DNA from: Acidobacteriaceae bacterium
GTDB lineage: Bacteria; Acidobacteriota; Terriglobia; Terriglobales; Acidobacteriaceae
Assembly: GCA_003165455.1 (NCBI GenBank)
Contig: PLUJ01000164.1
Span: forward strand, 7,091-12,438
Length of the DNA stretch: 5,348 bases
Direction: 5' to 3'
Shown piece after piece: positions 1-3,145 of the stretch (position 1 is its first letter; each line of letters starts with the position of its first letter). The translations under genes and the position numbers were made by a program. Below the pieces are notes generated by a model. It was not told where the DNA came from and made no database searches. It worked only from the letters and a program-made list of their open reading frames with translations.

Positions 1-128
1 GTATGAAGAACGCGCACTCGCTGATCTTCCAGCAACAGTTGATGGTACGCCGGTGCAGCCACCAGCGCGTCGAGCGCGTCCGGCCATCGCCAGAGTTGCG
101 GGTTCGGAAGAACAAGGTTTTCGCTCAC
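1..128 (-). CDS. Cupin-like small protein, N-terminal part (runs off the left edge)
   Basis: This open frame starts at a GTG (126-128) and continues past base 1, giving 42 codons. An in-frame TAG lies three codons before the GTG, so no earlier start is possible, and an AGGA (133-136, minus strand) sits four bases upstream as a weak ribosome binding site. The visible protein starts VSENLVLPNPQLWRWPDAL and continues through APAYHQLLLEDQRVRVLH. A tryptophan-rich start followed by 'LLLED.RVRVL' is, from memory, how small single-domain cupins begin, just before the first metal-binding beta strands. Those strands and the metal-ligand histidines lie outside the window, so the function cannot be confirmed. 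It follows the isomerase-like gene in the same direction after 68 bases and may be co-transcribed with it. I am fairly sure this is a real gene and less sure of the family. Confidence 0.6.
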   Translation of the reverse strand, partial: MSENLVLPNPQLWRWPDALDALVAAPAYHQLLLEDQRVRVLH

Positions 129-196
129 GCGGTCCTATGAAAAACTGGCAAGAATACTGACAAGACAAGGGAAGTGTCCCATCTCGAGTCGGGCAT

Positions 197-1042
197 CTAT
201 TGAAACTGCGCGATCGTCGTTCGAAACGCTCGTCTCGTCAACTCATCGAGCGGCAGCGTCCGCAGTTCCGCAGAAAGGACTTCAATCCCCCAGGGTCCCG
301 TATATCCCGCCTTCTGCATGCACTGAACGAATCCGCGAACATCGAACTCTCCCTCGCCGCAGAACCGGCGATGGTTGATCGTATCCTCGTGCAGACCCCA
401 CGGCGAATGAATCGTTCCATCATTCAACTCCACGCCGACCACGTATTCCTTCGGTACGCGGCTTATTTCTTCGTACGGGATGCCGAGTTTCACTATGTGC
501 CACAGATCAAGCACGATTCCGCCGTTCGGTGCTCCCGCACCCTTCACCATCGACAGCGCTTCCTCCAGCGTTCGGATCATGGCGAATGGCATAAGTTCGA
601 AGCCGATTCTTGTGCCGCGCTCGGCCGTCTCCTCGCAGAGAATGGCAAACGCCTCGACGAGATGCGGCAGAGAGCATTGCTCCTGGGAAAAATCGCCAAC
701 CTTGATATGCCGCGCGCCTAGCACTTCGGCGGCCTCGAGCAACCTTCCCTTTCGAATGTCCGATGACTTCTTTCGTTCCCCCTCGAGAAACCAGTCCGTC
801 AGGAATTCCAACTCCACGTGTTGGATGCCATTGTCATCGAGGATCTGCTTCATTTCCTTGAGGCTGTACTCCTTGAGAACACGGTCGAGGTCGGCATGCC
901 AGATGCCAAAACCCTTGAAACCCATGCTGGCGGCAGACTTCACACGATCTTTAAAGTCGAACGGACTATACTCCCGGTCGGTGTGAGGAAGGCCCGATGA
1001 TATCGTCCAGTAAGAAGCGAGCAACTCGACGCCTGGTGTCAT
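197..1042 (-). CDS. Sugar phosphate isomerase/epimerase-like TIM-barrel protein (xylose isomerase-like fold)
   Basis: The 281-residue protein has the length and layout of single-domain xylose isomerase-like TIM barrels (AP endonuclease 2 superfamily), which isomerise or epimerise sugars, or act on inositol derivatives, with a divalent metal. Strand-end motifs appear in order: GFGIWH (44-49), HVELEFL (75-81), RHIKVGDF (111-118), IGFELMPF (146-153), IVLDLWH (176-182), VGVELNDG (202-209), RRFCGEGEFD (225-234) and WGIEVLS (251-257). Likely metal ligands are E149, D179 and E254, with E205 where many relatives have histidine; H182 matches the substrate-contacting histidine of the D-x-x-H motif. There is no signal peptide, so it should be cytoplasmic. 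The ATG at 1042 is the first possible start because an in-frame TAA lies at 1049-1051; no strong ribosome binding site is visible. It lies 84 bases after the aldehyde dehydrogenase and may be co-transcribed with it. The fold is well supported; the substrate is unknown. Confidence 0.85.
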   Translation of the reverse strand: MTPGVELLASYWTISSGLPHTDREYSPFDFKDRVKSAASMGFKGFGIWHADLDRVLKEYSLKEMKQILDDNGIQHVELEFLTDWFLEGERKKSSDIRKGRLLEAAEVLGARHIKVGDFSQEQCSLPHLVEAFAILCEETAERGTRIGFELMPFAMIRTLEEALSMVKGAGAPNGGIVLDLWHIVKLGIPYEEISRVPKEYVVGVELNDGTIHSPWGLHEDTINHRRFCGEGEFDVRGFVQCMQKAGYTGPWGIEVLSAELRTLPLDELTRRAFRTTIAQFQ

Positions 1043-1072
1043 AGCAATTTATCGACGCTGCGGCCGCGCTAC

Positions 1073-1107
1073 AAAAGATGTCTGGCCGTATTACAGGCGA
1101 CACATCT
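1073..1107 (-). terminator. Weak hairpin with short T tract after the aldehyde dehydrogenase gene
   Basis: Read on the minus strand, AGATGT (1107-1102) pairs with ACATCT (1081-1076), and an inner GCC/GGC pair extends the stem across a small internal loop. Together with the last base of the stem, a run of four T residues follows, starting 20 bases after the dehydrogenase stop codon. The arms are short and AT-containing and the T tract is brief, so this is at most a weak or partial terminator. Readthrough into the isomerase-like gene is likely, since no promoter is visible in the remaining gap. Confidence 0.3.
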
Positions 1108-1126
1108 CGCATAAACCGGGAAGACT

Positions 1127-2623
1127 CTAAAGCTGCGCGCAGACCGACTTGCTTTCGGTATAAAGTTCCAGCGCCGCATGGCCATTCTCGCGGCCCCATC
1201 CCGATTGCTTGTAGCCGCCGAAAGGCAGGGCTGGATCAAAGACGTTGTAACAGTTGATCCACACCGTGCCGGCACGAAGCTTGGCGGCCATGCGGTGTGC
1301 CTTGCTGATGTCGCGGGTCCATACCGCGGATGCCAGTCCATAGATCGTGTCATTGGCAAAGTCAACAACTTCCTCCGGCTCATTGAATGGAATCGCAGTA
1401 ACGACGGGGCCAAAGATTTCCTCGCGGACAACCTTCATGTGCGGCTTCACGTCCACCAGAACGGTAGGTTCCACAAAGTATCCTGTATCTCCAATCCGGT
1501 GGCCGCCTACGACAGCCTTCGCGCCATCCTTGGCGCCGGAATCAAGATAGCCGCAAACCCGGCTAAGCTGTTCCTTCGAAACCAGCGGCCCGAGATTCGT
1601 GGACGCGTTCATACCCGGCCCCACCTTGAATTTCTTGGTCTCGTCCGCAACTCCCTCAACGACCTGCTCGAAAATGCTCTTGTGGGCGAAGAGGCGAGAA
1701 CCGGCTGTGCAGATCTGCCCCTGATTGAAGAATATAGCGCTCGCACTGCCGGGAATAGCGGTCTTCAAATCCGCGTCAGCGAGAATCACGTTAGGGGACT
1801 TCCCCCCGAGTTCGAGCGAGACTTTTTTCAGATTTCCCGTCGCCGCATTTGCAATTAGTTTGCCGACCTCGGTCGAGCCGGTGAAGGCGATCTTATCCAC
1901 GTCGGGATGCGCGGCCAGTGCAGCGCCGGCGGTTTCGCCGAAGCCCGCCACGATGTTGACCACTCCGTCCGGGAAACCCGCTTCCTGAATCAATTCTCCC
2001 AGCCGCAACGCGGTGAGCGGCGTTTGCTCGGCGGGTTTGAGTATGCACGTGCATCCCACGGCTAGCGCAGGCGCGAGTTTCCACGCGGCCATAATGAGGG
2101 GAAAATTCCATGGGATGATCTGCCCTACAACGCCAACCGGCTCGCGCAGCGTATAAGCGAAGTACTTGCCGAGGGGCGAAGAAATCGGAATCGTTGTGCC
2201 CTCAATTTTCGTTGCCCAACCGGCCATGTAACGGAATACTTCTACTGCGGCCGGGACATCGACGATGCGCGAGAAAAGCAGCGGCTTGCCGTTATCCAAG
2301 GTTTCAAGTTCGGCAAGTTCCTCGTGGTGCTGCTCGATCAGATCGGCGAGCTTCCACAGAAGCCGCCCGCGCGCCGCCGGGGACATGTCCGGCCACGGCC
2401 CGCTTTCAAACGCCTTGCGCGCTGCTGCGACGGCTTGGTCAATCTCAGCGCGGTCGCCCTCCGCCACTTGCGCCAAGACCTCGCCCGTGGCGGGGTTATA
2501 GGTTTCGAAAGTCTTGCCCGCCGTGGCTTCGACCCATTCGCCGCCAATCAGTAGCTTTCTGGGTCGGCTCAGAAACTCTCGGACAGAGCGGTGCAGCTCA
2601 ACGGGTGCGGTTGTGGTGGCCAT
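1127..2623 (-). CDS. NAD-dependent aldehyde dehydrogenase (ALDH superfamily, class 1/2-like)
   Basis: The 498-residue protein has the usual length of tetrameric cytoplasmic ALDHs, which oxidise aldehydes to carboxylic acids through a cysteine thiohemiacetal. Catalytic residues are all present: N173 in PWNFP, K196 and E199 in LKPAEQTP (E199 favours NAD over NADP by contacting the adenosine ribose), FTGST at 247-251 in the nucleotide-binding fold, E271 in LELGGKS (general base), C305 in FNQGQICTAGS (nucleophile) and E402 in EEIFGPV. The C-terminal PFGGYKQSGWGRE oligomerisation region is intact. The frame stays open upstream to 2854, but I start at the ATG at 2623: a GAGGGAG lies four bases before it, the protein MATTTAPVELHRSVREFL begins there as relatives do, and the 77 upstream residues resemble no domain and cover a promoter-like site. 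The family is clear; the substrate (sugar-derived, aromatic, aliphatic or betaine aldehyde) cannot be told. The neighbouring isomerase-like gene mildly suggests a carbohydrate context. Confidence 0.95.
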   Translation of the reverse strand: MATTTAPVELHRSVREFLSRPRKLLIGGEWVEATAGKTFETYNPATGEVLAQVAEGDRAEIDQAVAAARKAFESGPWPDMSPAARGRLLWKLADLIEQHHEELAELETLDNGKPLLFSRIVDVPAAVEVFRYMAGWATKIEGTTIPISSPLGKYFAYTLREPVGVVGQIIPWNFPLIMAAWKLAPALAVGCTCILKPAEQTPLTALRLGELIQEAGFPDGVVNIVAGFGETAGAALAAHPDVDKIAFTGSTEVGKLIANAATGNLKKVSLELGGKSPNVILADADLKTAIPGSASAIFFNQGQICTAGSRLFAHKSIFEQVVEGVADETKKFKVGPGMNASTNLGPLVSKEQLSRVCGYLDSGAKDGAKAVVGGHRIGDTGYFVEPTVLVDVKPHMKVVREEIFGPVVTAIPFNEPEEVVDFANDTIYGLASAVWTRDISKAHRMAAKLRAGTVWINCYNVFDPALPFGGYKQSGWGRENGHAALELYTESKSVCAQL

Positions 2624-2627
2624 ACGT

Positions 2628-2634
2628 CTCCCTC
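2628..2634 (-). promoter_or_regulatory. Ribosome binding site of the aldehyde dehydrogenase gene
   Basis: GAGGGAG on the minus strand, four bases before the ATG at 2621-2623, is a strong Shine-Dalgarno sequence. It decides the start against the longer open frame that runs back to 2854. Confidence 0.75.
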
Positions 2635-2712
2635 TTTTATTTCGCCGTGGTGTGACCCAAAAAACCTCGCGCGCACGAATTGGGCGGCCTAGATGCCTTT
2701 CCAGTCCAACTG

Positions 2713-2748
2713 TGGCGCAATCGATTGTAGACGCAGCTGGCGCGATTG
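2713..2748. repeat. Short direct repeat and perfect palindrome over the dehydrogenase promoter (possible operator)
   Basis: TGGCGC followed by GATTG occurs twice with starts 25 bases apart (2713-2727, with four extra bases in between, and 2738-2748). The left copy contains the perfect 10-base palindrome CAATCGATTG (2718-2727), which overlaps the proposed -10 box. The placement would suit a repressor site, but no regulator gene is in the window and short repeats like this can arise by chance. Confidence 0.25.
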
Positions 2749-2751
2749 CAA
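2724..2751 (-). promoter_or_regulatory. Candidate sigma-70-type promoter of the aldehyde dehydrogenase gene
   Basis: On the minus strand TTGCAA (2751-2746, four of six matches to the -35 consensus) is followed after 16 bases by TACAAT (2729-2724, five of six matches to the -10 consensus). Transcription would start near 2717 and leave a leader of about 95 bases before the ATG at 2623. It is the best box pair I can see in this gap; box matching alone is weak evidence. Confidence 0.4.
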
Positions 2752-2933
2752 GTAGGTACCTCAATGTAACCTTGGGAAAAGCGTGAGAAGAACTTCCGGG
2801 CGATGCTGCGGCACATGGAAGAACTTGCGGGTTTCGCAGGGTACGAGCCGTCATTCGTTGACTCGCCGATGCCGCATCTCTAAGATGAAGCGACTCGAAC
2901 CCCCGGGTCTGGTGTCTCCCGAATGCTCTACGC

Positions 2934-2962
2934 CGAAATATGGAAGAAATGCTCGTATTTCG
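2934..2962. repeat. AT-rich inverted repeat (7-base arms)
   Basis: CGAAATA (2934-2940) is the exact reverse complement of TATTTCG (2956-2962), with a 15-base loop. An alternative smaller hairpin uses GAAAT (2946-2950) and ATTTC (2957-2961), so two foldings compete for the right arm. No T tract follows on either strand, so it does not look like a terminator. Confidence 0.4.
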
Positions 2963-2978
2963 CGATTAATCCCTAAGC

Positions 2979-3064
2979 AAACCGGACTGCAGAGAATGGA
3001 CTGCTCGGCAGTGATGCCGCCACCGGCCCGGCTTTTCTCTGGAGGGCAATCGGCAGTCCGGTTT
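2979..3064. repeat. Long-range nested inverted repeat, possible structured element
   Basis: AAACCGGACTGC (2979-2990) is the exact reverse complement of GCAGTCCGGTTT (3053-3064). Directly inside the left arm, AGAGAA (2991-2996) is the exact complement of TTCTCT (3035-3040), leaving a 12-base bulge on the right side only. Inside that, CGGCA (3006-3010) pairs with TGCCG (3015-3019) around GTGA, a GNRA-type tetraloop if transcribed rightwards. GGACTGC, part of the outer arm, also recurs directly at 2998-3004. The whole could fold as a three-helix structure of about 86 bases. I do not recognise it as a known riboswitch, RNA family or insertion-sequence end. Confidence 0.55.
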
Positions 3065-3145
3065 CAACGACCGCATGGGGCGAATGCAATGCGAGCGGAT
3101 CTTGATGGGGATTCTGCCTTATCGAGTTGAGTGTAGACTGCAAAC

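Larger units (their letters stand above)
2624..3145. other. 522-base intergenic region with no convincing gene
   Basis: This gap lies between the stop of the collagen-like gene and the start of the dehydrogenase gene. Bases 2624-2760 hold the dehydrogenase ribosome binding site, leader and promoter candidate, with a T6 run on the minus strand (2659-2664). Bases 2875-2887 form a small perfect hairpin (CATCT, loop CTA, AGATG). Bases 2891-2931 resemble part of a tRNA without folding as one. Bases 2934-2962 and 2979-3064 hold inverted repeats. From 3065 to 3145 I see nothing clear, and no canonical terminator for the collagen-like gene. A plus-strand open frame at 2783-3130 has no family resemblance and runs through the inverted repeats, so I do not call it a gene. 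Confidence 0.6.

Noticed and set aside
200..986. Two plus-strand open frames opposite the isomerase-like gene
   Set aside because: They are antisense to a gene with clear TIM-barrel motifs, and their translations show no family features.
1178..1858. 226-codon plus-strand open frame opposite the aldehyde dehydrogenase
   Set aside because: It lies entirely antisense to a conserved enzyme; long antisense frames are expected in codon-biased GC-rich genes.
2624..2854. N-terminal extension of the aldehyde dehydrogenase by 77 residues
   Set aside because: The strong GAGGGAG site and the family-typical start at 2623 favour the short form. The extension resembles no targeting or other domain and overlaps a promoter-like site.
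2891..2931. Functional tRNA gene
   Set aside because: The T stem has mismatches, the anticodon arm does not form a five-pair stem with a seven-base loop, and no acceptor stem is present.
2783..3130. Plus-strand open frame of 115 codons in the intergenic gap
   Set aside because: It starts at GTG, its composition (many Arg, Pro and Ser) is that of random translation, no domain is recognisable, and it crosses the inverted repeats and the tRNA-like fragment. A real small gene cannot be fully excluded.
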